This document shows positions 25,122-34,652 of a DNA stretch of 64,000 nt, one piece after another. The stretch is from positions 11,297,203-11,361,202 of the forward strand of contig NZ_JAGINW010000001.1 of assembly GCF_017876405.1 (NCBI RefSeq), in the 5' to 3' direction. The first letter of the stretch is position 1. Each line of letters starts with the position of its first letter. The notes beneath the pieces are model-generated. The model was not told the DNA's origin and searched no databases. It saw only the letters and a list, made by a program, of their open reading frames with translations. The DNA comes from Kibdelosporangium banguiense. Lineage in GTDB: Bacteria; Actinomycetota; Actinomycetes; Mycobacteriales; Pseudonocardiaceae. The position numbers and the translations under genes are program-made.

Positions 25122-27711
25122 ACTGCCGAGGACCGAAGTTGGTGACCCACATAGCGGCATCATTGACGTTCTTGCCGTCCACTATGGACTGACCAACGCC
25201 CACGGCGACAGCCTTCTTGTCGGCAACCGGGTATAAGCCGTTAAGGAAAAAGGCCCGAGGCGCAGCCGGGTCGGTGGCGATGGACCACCGTTCCCAATGT
25301 TGATCTTTGGCCTGGGTCCAGCAACTGAGCGGAGGAGGCTGACCTGTCCCGACGGAGCCACAGATCAAGAGAGTTCCATCCGAAAGCCTGGCCACGCCCT
25401 TGAGGTTGGGAGAAGCTTCCGGCGGGCCTGGCGTATAGGGAGAAAGATCCCACTTGACGCCGTCCTTCGACGTCCACACAGCCGGACCGCGTTTCGCACC
25501 AGCCAGAACCGAGCCGACGGCGATGAACGTGCCGTCAGAAGTACGGGTAAGTTTCTCCACGTCCTGGGGCCCAGTCCCGGAAAGCCCGGTCACCCCGTTG
25601 ACGATCTGCCAGGTATTACCGTCGGTCGAGGTGAAGACCGACGCGTCCCCCTCGGTCCGATCCGCCCGATCGTCCCGCCCCAATGCGAACAACTTGTTGC
25701 CAGGCCCCGACGTCACAGCAGTCAGACGTTTGAAGCCGGAATTAGGAGTGAAATCCCCCTGTGGCGGCAAGAGATTCCACTTCAACCCGTCCGGAGAGGT
25801 CCAGACCGCCGCCCGGTTCGTCGGCCCCGTCCCGGTCCAGCCGACAGCGACCACAGTGGACCCGACAACAGCCACATCCCGCAGTTCCCCTTGAGAATCA
25901 ACAGGAACCTCCGCCGCGGTAAAGGCGCCACCACCTTTGGAAAGCCAGGCTCGAGCCTTGCGATCCTGCGAAGCGCCGACCGCGATGACGTCACCATTGC
26001 CAAGCCCGGTCACAGCGAACATCTCGTCCGTGCCTTCTGGCGGAATCACCAGAGGCTGACCGGTCAAAGTGATCTTGCCGACCGCGGGCAGACCCGCCGC
26101 CTGGGACTCCGTGGCAGGCGGGGTACCGCCATTGCTGGAAGTGTTCGACTTGTTGTTGAGCACGAAGAAGACCAGCGCGGCCACCACCGCGAGGATGATC
26201 ACCACCACCAGTACGGCGATCAGCCTGCCGCGGCCCGCGCCACCACCGGTGGTCTCCGGGTCACGGGTCCGGATCTGGGCGAACTGGTCACCGCGGGCAG
26301 GCGGCGGCGTCATGGTCACCGGTTCGAGTGGTTGCATCGCCGCGAGCACAGTCCGGATGTCGGTGATCCCGGTCAGGCCGGACCGAGCCAGGTCGACCTT
26401 CTCACTCACAGCGGGCGCGGGCCCGTTGTTGCCCGGCATCTGGATCGCGCCCTGACTACGTTGTCCAGGCCCGTGCTGTGGGTGGAAACCCGGGCGCGGC
26501 TGCTGGTAGCCCGCTGGGTACTGCATCGGCCGGGACTGGGTCGGGTGCAGGTGCGGCGGCGGACCGGACGGTGGCGGGCCCATCGGCCGCACTGGGCCGG
26601 GCGGGCCAGGCACGGGCGGGGCGAATCCACCGGACGAGCGAACGCCGACGACACGAGGCGCGGCGGCGATGGCCGCGCCGAGGCTCACTGTGTATTTGGG
26701 GTGCGCGTCCAGGGCCACCCGGATGTTCAGCTCGGCACCGAGCAGCTGACGCACGAGCGGAATCCGGCTGGACCCTCCGACCAGCAGGACGCCGTGCAGC
26801 TTGGACGGATCCACCCCGGCCCGGCGGACCACCTGGCCGAACACGCCGACTGTGCCGAGCACGCGCTGCCGGATGAGCTCTTCGAACTCCGATCGGGTGA
26901 CAAGTACCTGCCGGCTCACCCCCGGCAACACCACCGGCACGACTACCTCGGTGTCGGCCGACAGTGCCTCTTTGGCCTCCACCACCGAGCTGAAAAGCTG
27001 CGCCATCGCGCTGGAGACCACCGGATCGGTGAAATCCAGCTGCGTGATGTCCACCCCGGCCTGCTGGCCGACGTGCCGGAACAGGGCGTGGTCGAAGTCG
27101 ATGCCGCCGATGGAGTCGTCGCCGCCGGCCTCGCCGTGGATCTCCACCCCGGTCGCGGTCTTGCGGACCACGCTCGCGTCGAACGTGCCGCCGCCGAAGT
27201 CGTAGATGCCGATCAGCGAACCCGGCTCGATCCGCTCCTGAGCGGCGTACCAGGTGGCCGCCGCGACCGGCTCGGGCAGCAGGCCCACTTCCCGCAGTCC
27301 GGCCGACATGGCGGCCTGCACCAGCAGGTTCTTGCGGTAGTCGCCCCAGGAGGCGGGGTGGGTGAGCACGACGTGCTGTGGCGGGCCGCCCTGCAGCTCC
27401 GACACCCGCTCCAGCGACCACTTCAGGACCTCGCCGGTCAACTGGTGGGCGGTGAACCCACGGCCGCCGACCAGGATCGGGATATCGTCACCCATCCGCC
27501 GCTTGAACTCGCGGGCCTGCCGGTCCGGGTCGGTGATACCGCGCCGGGCAGCCGCCTCGCCGACCACCATGGCGCCGTCGTCGCGCAGGAACAGCACGGA
27601 CGGCACGGCGTTGGCGCGGTTGCCCAGTGGCACGGTCTGTACCCGGCCATCGCGCCACAGCGCCGCAGCGGTGTACGTGGTGCCGATGTCGACACCCAGC
27701 GGATAGGTCAC
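25120..27711 (-). CDS. Membrane-anchored Hsp70-like protein with extracellular beta-propeller
   Basis: In this 863-aa protein, residues 1-370 are an Hsp70 ATPase: phosphate-1 GVDIGTTYTAAA, phosphate-2 IYDFGGGTFDASVV, adenosine motif GVLLVGGSSRIPLVRQLL. The Hsp70 peptide-binding domain is absent. Instead there is a Pro-rich linker (370-430), one transmembrane helix (about 495-518, IAVLVVVIILAVVAALVFFVL), and an outer region with five to six repeats such as AVWTSPDGLKWNLLP and VWTSKDGVKWDLSP that look like Asp-box/sialidase-type propeller blades. ATPase inside and sensor outside is the implied topology. Related membrane Hsp70s occur near IniA/IniC-type dynamins in actinomycetes. Confidence 0.85.
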   Translation of the reverse strand: MTYPLGVDIGTTYTAAALWRDGRVQTVPLGNRANAVPSVLFLRDDGAMVVGEAAARRGITDPDRQAREFKRRMGDDIPILVGGRGFTAHQLTGEVLKWSLERVSELQGGPPQHVVLTHPASWGDYRKNLLVQAAMSAGLREVGLLPEPVAAATWYAAQERIEPGSLIGIYDFGGGTFDASVVRKTATGVEIHGEAGGDDSIGGIDFDHALFRHVGQQAGVDITQLDFTDPVVSSAMAQLFSSVVEAKEALSADTEVVVPVVLPGVSRQVLVTRSEFEELIRQRVLGTVGVFGQVVRRAGVDPSKLHGVLLVGGSSRIPLVRQLLGAELNIRVALDAHPKYTVSLGAAIAAAPRVVGVRSSGGFAPPVPGPPGPVRPMGPPPSGPPPHLHPTQSRPMQYPAGYQQPRPGFHPQHGPGQRSQGAIQMPGNNGPAPAVSEKVDLARSGLTGITDIRTVLAAMQPLEPVTMTPPPARGDQFAQIRTRDPETTGGGAGRGRLIAVLVVVIILAVVAALVFFVLNNKSNTSSNGGTPPATESQAAGLPAVGKITLTGQPLVIPPEGTDEMFAVTGLGNGDVIAVGASQDRKARAWLSKGGGAFTAAEVPVDSQGELRDVAVVGSTVVAVGWTGTGPTNRAAVWTSPDGLKWNLLPPQGDFTPNSGFKRLTAVTSGPGNKLFALGRDDRADRTEGDASVFTSTDGNTWQIVNGVTGLSGTGPQDVEKLTRTSDGTFIAVGSVLAGAKRGPAVWTSKDGVKWDLSPYTPGPPEASPNLKGVARLSDGTLLICGSVGTGQPPPLSCWTQAKDQHWERWSIATDPAAPRAFFLNGLYPVADKKAVAVGVGQSIVDGKNVNDAAMWVTNFGPRQ

Positions 27712-27798
27712 CTGTCAAACAGTAGTGGTGGCGGCTCGCGCTCCGTCGCCGATCCCCCTCGCCCACTCACAAATGTCTGCGGCCCGGCGCCCGTATCG

Positions 27799-27814
27799 CT
27801 GCCCCTTCGGGCAG
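27799..27814. promoter_or_regulatory. Inverted repeat CTGCCC-CTTC-GGGCAG upstream of the MoxR operon
   Basis: It has the same 6-4-6 geometry and the same CCC/GGG arms as the two eCIS promoter repeats, but the spacer is CTTC rather than TTTT. It lies 69 nt upstream of the MoxR ATG in the divergent Hsp70/MoxR region. In GC-rich DNA a match this short may be chance. Confidence 0.3.
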
Positions 27815-27883
27815 GCCCGGCCAGGGCCAATCGGATTAGCCTTTTGCTTTGGCATATCTGTGTTTTGAAATTCAGGGGGCGCG

Positions 27884-28864
27884 ATGACCTACGGCACTCA
27901 GCTCGCCGAGCGCGTCGGCTGGGTCCAACGGCGATGCAACGACCTGGTCCGCAACGTGGAGCACTTCATCCACGGCAAGACCGGCGTGATCTGGAACGCC
28001 GTGGTCGGGTTGCTGGCCGAGGGCCATCTGCTGATCGAGGACGTCCCCGGGGTGGCCAAGACGTCGCTGGCCAAGGCACTGGCGCACTCGGTCGGCGGAT
28101 CGATGCGCCGCATCCAGTTCACCCCCGACCTGCTGCCGTCCGATGTGGTCGGTGTGCAGCTGTACGACACACACAAAGGCGAGTTCCAGTTCAAGGAAGG
28201 CCCGGTTTTCGCCAACATCGTGCTCGCCGACGAGATCAACCGGGCGTCGCCGAAAACCCAGTCCGCGCTGCTGGAGGCGATGGCCGAGCACCAGGTCACG
28301 GTGGACGGCGTGACCTATGCGCTGCCCAAGCCGAACTTCGTGATCGCCACCCAGAACCCGGTCGACCAGCAGGGCACGTACTCGCTGCCGGAAGCCCAAT
28401 TGGACCGGTTCATGATGCTGCTGCGGATCGGCTACCCGACGCCGGAGCACGAGGTCCGCATCGTCGGCGACGCCATCGCGCGCAGGCTGCCCGAACAGCT
28501 GCAGCCGGTCGCCACGATCGAGGACCTGCAGCAGATGATCGAGGTCGTGCGCGGGATCTACGTCGCGCCCGCGCTGCAGGCGTTCATCGTCACGATCACC
28601 AACGCCACCAGGACCATCCCGCAACTCAAGCTCGGCGCCAGCCCTCGTGCCAGCAACGCACTGGCCACCGCTGCGCAGGCCAGGGCCGCGGTCGACGGCC
28701 GGGCGTTCGTCACCGCCGACGACGTCAAGCAGATGGCCAAGCCTGTGCTCGCGCACCGGCTGGTGCTCACCCCTGAGGCCGCCGTCCAGGAGTTCAAGCC
28801 CGAGGGGATCGTGGACCGCATTCTCGCGGCGGTACCGGTGCCGCAGGCCCCAGTCGGCGCGTGA
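27884..28864 (+). CDS. MoxR-family AAA+ ATPase
   Basis: The 326-aa protein has Walker A DVPGVAKTSLAKAL, Walker B NIVLADEINRASPKTQSALLEAM and sensor ATQNPVDQQGTYSLPEAQLDRF, all typical of MoxR ATPases. These act as chaperones that load cofactors or assemble complexes, nearly always next to DUF58 and transglutaminase-fold membrane proteins, as here. First gene of a four-gene operon (spacings 7, -4 and 4 bp). Confidence 0.93.
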   Translation: MTYGTQLAERVGWVQRRCNDLVRNVEHFIHGKTGVIWNAVVGLLAEGHLLIEDVPGVAKTSLAKALAHSVGGSMRRIQFTPDLLPSDVVGVQLYDTHKGEFQFKEGPVFANIVLADEINRASPKTQSALLEAMAEHQVTVDGVTYALPKPNFVIATQNPVDQQGTYSLPEAQLDRFMMLLRIGYPTPEHEVRIVGDAIARRLPEQLQPVATIEDLQQMIEVVRGIYVAPALQAFIVTITNATRTIPQLKLGASPRASNALATAAQARAAVDGRAFVTADDVKQMAKPVLAHRLVLTPEAAVQEFKPEGIVDRILAAVPVPQAPVGA

Positions 28865-28871
28865 GCCGCAG

Positions 28872-30017
28872 ATGCCTACCAAGTCCGGAGTGGCAGTGGC
28901 CGTCGCCGCGGTCGTACTGCTCGCCCTCGGCTGGCTGGCGGACTATCCCGAACTGATCGCACTCGGCTTCGCCGGGCTGGCCGCGCTGCTGATGGCCGCG
29001 GCATGGATGACGCTGCGACCCGACCTGTCGGCTGTGCGGGAGGTCCGCCCGCAGCGTGTGTCCGAGGGCGAGAAGGCCATGGGCGTGATCACGCTGACCA
29101 ACGAGTCCAAGCGCCGCAGCCCGCCCATCCTGGCCACCGAGCAGATGGCCAACCGCCAGGTGCAGGTGCCGATCCCGAGCCTGGCCGGGCACGGCGAGCA
29201 CACCACGACCTACTACCTGCCGACCAACCGGCGCGGGATCTTCCAGGTCGGCCCGATGTCGATCGGGCACACGGACCCGCTGCGGCTGATGCGGGTCGGG
29301 CAGGTGTTCTCCGCGTTCTCCACGTTGTACGTGCATCCGCGGCTGCTGAACGTCGAGCCTGTGCCGACCGGCCAGACCCGGGACATGGACGGTCCCACTT
29401 CGAGTTACGCGCCGCAGGGCGGTGTCGCGTTCCACAGCCTGCGGGAGTACGTCCCGGGTGACGACTGGCGGCTGATCCACTGGAAGTCGACCGCCCGCAT
29501 CGGCCAGATGATGGTGCGCCACAACGTAGTCCCCAACCAGCCGAGACTGATGGTCGTGCTGGACACGAACTCCCTCGGGTACTCCGAGGAGTCGTTCGAG
29601 GCCGCCGTCAGTGCCGCGGCCTCGCTGTCGATCGCCGCGATCCGCGGCGGTTTCCCGCTCGAGCTGCGTACGACCGGCGGCGCGGTTGCCGCAAGCGACC
29701 GGGCCTACGACGGCGCTGTGCCTGCGTTGGACCTCCTTGCTGCCGCACAAGCCACGCGTGACGACCCTGGGCTGGCCGCGTTGCCCGGCATGGTGTCGAT
29801 CGACGACAGTGTGGCGCTGGGTGTGGTGACCGGAACGCCTGATCCGCGAATTCTGTCGGTCCTGCCGACGGTCCGGCGGCACTTCCTGATGCTCAGCCTG
29901 ATCCAGTTCTCCAGCCAGTACAACGCGCCGCCCACACCGCTGAACGGCGTGGTGTCGCTGACCGTGCGCAGCGCCGAGGAGTTCGCCGACGCCTGGAACA
30001 AGCTGGTACGCACGTGA
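28872..30017 (+). CDS. DUF58-domain membrane protein of the MoxR operon
   Basis: The 381-aa protein has two N-terminal membrane helices (residues about 5-50), then a beta-rich region, then the DUF58 core LREYVPGDDWRLIHWKSTARIGQMMVRH and a vWA-like C-terminal part starting MVVLDTNSLG. DUF58 proteins are the standard partners of MoxR ATPases. ATG 28872 is preceded by weak ribosome-site sequence; the frame upstream is a shadow of moxR. Overlaps the next gene by 4 bp. Confidence 0.9.
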   Translation: MPTKSGVAVAVAAVVLLALGWLADYPELIALGFAGLAALLMAAAWMTLRPDLSAVREVRPQRVSEGEKAMGVITLTNESKRRSPPILATEQMANRQVQVPIPSLAGHGEHTTTYYLPTNRRGIFQVGPMSIGHTDPLRLMRVGQVFSAFSTLYVHPRLLNVEPVPTGQTRDMDGPTSSYAPQGGVAFHSLREYVPGDDWRLIHWKSTARIGQMMVRHNVVPNQPRLMVVLDTNSLGYSEESFEAAVSAAASLSIAAIRGGFPLELRTTGGAVAASDRAYDGAVPALDLLAAAQATRDDPGLAALPGMVSIDDSVALGVVTGTPDPRILSVLPTVRRHFLMLSLIQFSSQYNAPPTPLNGVVSLTVRSAEEFADAWNKLVRT

Positions 30018-32428
30018 GTCTCAACAACAACGCGGCGATCCGCCCCCAGTCCCCGCCCGCCGGTCCGGCCAGTGCCGGCGGGAACGTCACGCAGACGGTC
30101 AGCCAGACCCAGACGGCGCTGCGCGCAGGCCCGACGCCCCAGATGGCCAGAAAGAACCGGCGCAACAGACAGCATCTGCAGCAGCAGTCGTCCAGACGCC
30201 CACGTATGCGGATGAGCATGCCGGCGTACGCGCAACTCGTGCTTGCAGGCGTTGCGATCGGCGTGACCAGCCTGCAGTACCTGCGTTACTTCAGCGGCCT
30301 GGCTTTCCTGATCTCGACGCTCACCGCGGCCGCGGTCGGCGTCGCCATCGGTGCGTTCGCAGCCATCCGGCGCTGGTCGTTGCTCGTGACGGTCGGCGTT
30401 TCGGTGCTTGGATTCCTGGTCCTCGCGATCTTCGCGGTGTTCCGCGGCACGCTCAGCCGTGGCATCCCCACGTGGACAACAGTGAAGTCGTTGGGTTCCG
30501 GCCTGATATCCGGCTGGACGAAGATGCTCTCGGTCAACCTGCCCGCCGACCCCACCGGCGAGCTGGAGCTGACCCCGGCGCTGGTGTGCTGGATCGCCGC
30601 GGTCGTGTCGGCAACCCTTGTGCTGCGGACGAAATCACTGCTCGCGCCGATTCTGCCACCGGTCATCGCGTTCATGATCTCGCTGCCGATCGTGGCGCCG
30701 CGCTCGGTCGGCGGCATGGTCATCGTCGGCGTCCTGCTCGCGGTCGTGTTACTGCTGACGCTGATCCGGGCGGGCGCGTCCGACCCGATGGCGCGCACGA
30801 TCAACACACGTGCCGCGTGGGGCCGGTTCCTCTTCGGCCTGCCGGTGGTGATCGTCGCGGCGGGCGCGGGACTGGCCGGGATGCAGTTCGTGCCGCTCGC
30901 CGACGGTGACCAACGGTTCGACCTGCGTACCGTCATACCGCCGCCACTGGACATCGACGATCAGATCAACCCGTTGTCCATGCTGAAAGCCCAGCTGCGC
31001 AAACCGGACAACGACATGTTCACGGTCAGGCTGACCGGTGACACCAACGGCATCGACCGGATCCGGACCGCGGCGCTGGACCAGTTCGACGGCGCGATGT
31101 GGAGTTCCTCGGACCAGTTCCTGCTCGCCGGCCGCACGCTGCCGGCCGACGAGACGCTGGTCGACCCGCGCCGGATCACCATGCGGGTCGAGATCAGCGG
31201 GATGCCGGGGCAGTATCTGCCGGAACTCGGCGCGCCGGTGTCGATCGACGGTGCGCCCCGGGCCGGGTTCAGCAAGGACTCCGGCATGCTGGCCACCGAC
31301 CGGTCACCGGCCGGCTGGCGCTACGACATGGTCACCGAGGTCGGCCGGCAGGCCGGGCTGGACAAGAGCGTGCCGCTGGCCTCCAGCAGCGACCGGTACA
31401 CCAGGCTGCCGCAGGATCCTCCGCTGCCGGAAGTGTTACGCGCCAAAGGAGCCGAGCTCGCGGGCAAGGTGTCCGAGCCGTATGCCAAGCTGCTGGCGAT
31501 CCAGAAGTACATGCAGTCGTTCCCGTACAACCTGAACACGCGGCCTGGGCACTCGTACGACGCGTTGAGCCGGCTGTTCGGGGCGAACCTGAACGAACAG
31601 GTCGGCTACGCCGAGCAGTTCGCCTCGGCGTTCGCGGTTCTGGCCAGGACACAAGGGTTCCCGGCCCGGGTCGCGGTCGGCTACCTGCTCAACAAGGACC
31701 GGCGCAACGGCGACACCTACCAGGTCAAGTCCGGCGACGCGCACGCGTGGGCCGAGGTGAACCTGGCCGGATACGGCTGGGTCTCGTTCGAGCCGACCGA
31801 CCCGGCCCGGCGCCCGGCGAACGTGCCCCGCAAGGACCCGGCCGAGACGCCGGCGGAGAACAACAAGCCGCAGGAGAACTCCACCGCGTCCGAGCCCGCC
31901 GAGGACCCGAGCCTGCCCAAGCTGGCCACGGGCGAGCTGACCCTGTTCGACTGGGCGCTGATCGTCCTGATCGGACTGGGCGCGATCGTCGTGGTCATCC
32001 CGATCGCGGTGGCGGTCGAGAAGTTCCGGCGCCGCCGGATGCGCCGGACCGGCAGCCGGGCCGCCCGGATCATCGGCGCGTGGCAGCAGGTGACCGACCG
32101 GCTGATCGAACACGGTGTGCCGGTCACCGCCGCCGCGACCGCAAGCGAAGTCAGCGCACAGGCAAGGGAAAGGATCGGCGAGGCGGGTACCGGGTCACTC
32201 GCCATGCTCGCTCCGATCGTGACCGCGGCTGTGTTCAATCCGGCCGAGCCGGACGATAACACCGTCACCGAGGCGTGGGCGCTGGAAAGCCAGTTACGCC
32301 GGGAGTTGCGCAAGGCGCGCAGTCCATTGTTGACTGTAAGAGCCTGGCTCGACCCGCGTCCCCTGTTCGCCCGCTGGCGCGACGAGCGCCGGCGCCGACG
32401 CGCCATGGATAGGTTGACCAGGGGGTGA
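30014..32428 (+). CDS. TgpA-type transglutaminase-fold membrane protein lacking the catalytic Cys
   Basis: The 804-aa protein has a polar N-terminus, about six membrane helices (residues 70-300), an extracellular transglutaminase-like domain (about 480-600), another helix (about 650) and a basic cytoplasmic tail (DUF4129-like). In active enzymes the motif reads G-x-C-x-x-F-A; here it is VGYAEQFASAF, with Ala533 in place of Cys. His577 (DAHAWAEV) and Asp596 (FEPTD) remain. Many actinomycete TgpA paralogues share such changes, so it is probably a binding or scaffolding fold. GTG start overlaps the DUF58 stop (GTGA). Confidence 0.88.
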   Translation: MSLNNNAAIRPQSPPAGPASAGGNVTQTVSQTQTALRAGPTPQMARKNRRNRQHLQQQSSRRPRMRMSMPAYAQLVLAGVAIGVTSLQYLRYFSGLAFLISTLTAAAVGVAIGAFAAIRRWSLLVTVGVSVLGFLVLAIFAVFRGTLSRGIPTWTTVKSLGSGLISGWTKMLSVNLPADPTGELELTPALVCWIAAVVSATLVLRTKSLLAPILPPVIAFMISLPIVAPRSVGGMVIVGVLLAVVLLLTLIRAGASDPMARTINTRAAWGRFLFGLPVVIVAAGAGLAGMQFVPLADGDQRFDLRTVIPPPLDIDDQINPLSMLKAQLRKPDNDMFTVRLTGDTNGIDRIRTAALDQFDGAMWSSSDQFLLAGRTLPADETLVDPRRITMRVEISGMPGQYLPELGAPVSIDGAPRAGFSKDSGMLATDRSPAGWRYDMVTEVGRQAGLDKSVPLASSSDRYTRLPQDPPLPEVLRAKGAELAGKVSEPYAKLLAIQKYMQSFPYNLNTRPGHSYDALSRLFGANLNEQVGYAEQFASAFAVLARTQGFPARVAVGYLLNKDRRNGDTYQVKSGDAHAWAEVNLAGYGWVSFEPTDPARRPANVPRKDPAETPAENNKPQENSTASEPAEDPSLPKLATGELTLFDWALIVLIGLGAIVVVIPIAVAVEKFRRRRMRRTGSRAARIIGAWQQVTDRLIEHGVPVTAAATASEVSAQARERIGEAGTGSLAMLAPIVTAAVFNPAEPDDNTVTEAWALESQLRRELRKARSPLLTVRAWLDPRPLFARWRDERRRRRAMDRLTRG

Positions 32429-32432
32429 ACGG

Positions 32433-34484
32433 ATGGGTTTCGGGTTCTTACACCAGCCCTCAGTCCGTACCGGCCTGGTCGCACTCAGCTGTGCCGTGGT
32501 TGTCGGCGGCGCGGCGGTGTTCGGATCGGACAGTGGTCACCCGGCTACCGATATCCGGCTGTTGTCGGGCATGGCATGGCTTGCCTCGGATCGAGTGGGC
32601 CAGCTGTCCCTGCTCGACGGATCGTCCGCCGAGCTCGCGGCCCAGATCCAGGTCGCACCCGCCGGGAACACCCTGCAGTCCGTCCAATCCGGATCGGACG
32701 CCTACGTGGTGGACAAGACCGCGGGCACGATCCGGCGTATCGACGGCGCCACGTTCACGGTCACCGCGCCTGAGGCCCCGCTGCCTGGCGCGGACTTCGG
32801 CCTGACAGCGTTCGCCGGGCCGGACACGTTGTACGCCTTGGACATCCGGCGCGGAATGTACGCGAACGCCGACCCCCGAACCGGAGCAAGGCGCGGCGAA
32901 GCTCAAACGCTTGCCGCGCAACTGGGCGACGGCACAGCGGCGCTGGACTCCGCTGGGCGGTTGTGGCTCGTGGACAACGCATCCGGCGACCTGACCCGTA
33001 TTCAGGGCGACAGCCGTTCGATCGAACGGAAAGTGACCCAGCCGGGAAGCAGCGTTCTCACGCTCGCCAATGACAAGCCGTTGATCGTCAACACGGCTGC
33101 TCGCCAGGCGTTGCTGATCGATCCGGAGCAGGGTACCGCGCAGGCCGCCTTCGATCTGGATCTGCGTGCCGAGGACGTCATCCAGGTCAGCGGTTCGCCG
33201 CACAACGACCGCGCGTACATCGTCGCCGAGCGTGGCGTTCTGACCATCTGCGATGTCGCGGCGGGCAGATGTGACCAGGCGATCCCGTTGGAGCCGGGCA
33301 ACAAGCTCGGTGCCGCGGTCGAGGCGGGCAGCAAACTGTTCGTGCCCGACCACACCAGCGGCCGGGTCTGGATCGTCGACCTGATCACCGGCAACGTCTC
33401 CGCGCGCCCGCAGGTGCTGACGCCGCCAGGACCGTTCCAGCTGCTGACCCGCGACGGCATGGTGTTCTTCAACGACCCCGGCACGCAGCGAGCCGGCGTG
33501 GTGCACCTGGACGGGTCAATCCAGAACATCGCCAAATACGATCCCGCCGACCCGGGCAAAGGCCTGAACAGCACACCTACCCAGCAACAGGCATCCCAAT
33601 CCTCACAGCAGTCTCAAACCCCACAGCAGTCCGGCCAGCCTTCCACGTCCACTCAGCCCACACAGCCGCAGACGCCGGGCGGTCCCGCGACTCCGCCCGC
33701 GGCGACGCTCCGGATCGTGCCCGCCAAGTCGACCGTCCTGGTCGGCGAGGACCTCACCCTGCAGGTCCGGGCGAGCGCCGGTACGCCGGATAGTCCAGAG
33801 TGGACATTCGGAGACAACCAGACCGGCCGCGGTGTGACCGTTTCGCACCGCTGGCAGCACGCTCAGGTCTTCCACGTCACCGTCGACGCGACTGTCGCGG
33901 GTCAGCGGAAAACCGCATCGATCGCCATCACGGTCACCGACAAGCCCAAGCCACGACTGACTGTCACCGCGAAGCCAGGCGGCACGGTCACCGGCGCGCA
34001 CGGCCTCATCAACTGCCCGCCGACCTGTGCCGCGAACTTCGAACCAGGCACGCACGTCACTCTCACCGCGCAGCCGGCGGCCAACCACAGGTTCGAGGGC
34101 TGGGCGGGTGTGTGCACGGGCACCGACGACTGCGACGTGACAATGGACAAGGACAAGGCGGTGACCGCCGACTTCTACGACTTCACCACCCCGGTGATCA
34201 TCACCATGAAGGTGACCGGGAACGGCACGGCCACCATGAACGGCCGGACGTGCCCGCCCACCTGCACTATGCAGGTCGATCCGGGACAGAACTTCGACAT
34301 CCGCGCGACTCCCAAGCCCGGTTCCCGGTTCGTGAGGTGGGCACCGGCGGAGACCTGCGGCGACGACACCGTGCCGAGCTGCACCACCAGGGCGGAGAAG
34401 TCCAAGACCATCACCGCGACCTTCCAGGCCTTTTCACCAACACCGACACCCACGCCGACGCCGACGTTCCGGGCGCCGGGCTGA
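32433..34484 (+). CDS. Membrane-anchored surface protein: propeller-like domain, PKD domain, Cys-paired repeats
   Basis: In this 683-aa protein, one N-terminal membrane segment (about residues 12-31) anchors an outer part of WD/NHL-like propeller blades (about 40-380; VVDKTAGTIRRIDGA and LWLVDNASGDLTRIQGD are blade-like). A Gln/Ser/Thr/Pro linker (385-430) and a PKD-type Ig domain (about 430-510, WTFGDNQTGRGVTVSHRW) follow. Two glycine-rich B-repeat-like units close the protein, each with a CPPTC pair. It ends in a PTPTPTPT stretch. Fourth gene of the MoxR operon, 4 bp after the transglutaminase-fold gene, so presumably a partner in the same envelope complex. No enzyme motif seen. Confidence 0.75.
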   Translation: MGFGFLHQPSVRTGLVALSCAVVVGGAAVFGSDSGHPATDIRLLSGMAWLASDRVGQLSLLDGSSAELAAQIQVAPAGNTLQSVQSGSDAYVVDKTAGTIRRIDGATFTVTAPEAPLPGADFGLTAFAGPDTLYALDIRRGMYANADPRTGARRGEAQTLAAQLGDGTAALDSAGRLWLVDNASGDLTRIQGDSRSIERKVTQPGSSVLTLANDKPLIVNTAARQALLIDPEQGTAQAAFDLDLRAEDVIQVSGSPHNDRAYIVAERGVLTICDVAAGRCDQAIPLEPGNKLGAAVEAGSKLFVPDHTSGRVWIVDLITGNVSARPQVLTPPGPFQLLTRDGMVFFNDPGTQRAGVVHLDGSIQNIAKYDPADPGKGLNSTPTQQQASQSSQQSQTPQQSGQPSTSTQPTQPQTPGGPATPPAATLRIVPAKSTVLVGEDLTLQVRASAGTPDSPEWTFGDNQTGRGVTVSHRWQHAQVFHVTVDATVAGQRKTASIAITVTDKPKPRLTVTAKPGGTVTGAHGLINCPPTCAANFEPGTHVTLTAQPAANHRFEGWAGVCTGTDDCDVTMDKDKAVTADFYDFTTPVIITMKVTGNGTATMNGRTCPPTCTMQVDPGQNFDIRATPKPGSRFVRWAPAETCGDDTVPSCTTRAEKSKTITATFQAFSPTPTPTPTPTFRAPG

Positions 34485-34652
34485 TGGATACGCCGGCCGC
34501 CCGAATGGGCAGGACATGAGGACTTCGGTGCATATCTGCGGCCGAGTGCAACCGGACCCGTTGTGTCCTCGTCCTTTGTGCGTAAACCTCAACGGGGACG
34601 CGGAAGATGACAGCGTTACTGGTTCGGCCCGCGGATTGAAGGATGATGACCA

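Noticed and set aside
25297..28776. A 1159-codon open frame on the + strand across the Hsp70 and MoxR genes
   Set aside because: It is antisense to clear Hsp70 motifs and out of frame with MoxR; Arg/Gly/His-rich composition is typical of high-GC shadow frames.
34499..34510. GCCC-GAAT-GGGC as another copy of the eCIS promoter repeat
   Set aside because: Only 4-bp arms and a different spacer; expected by chance in this base composition.
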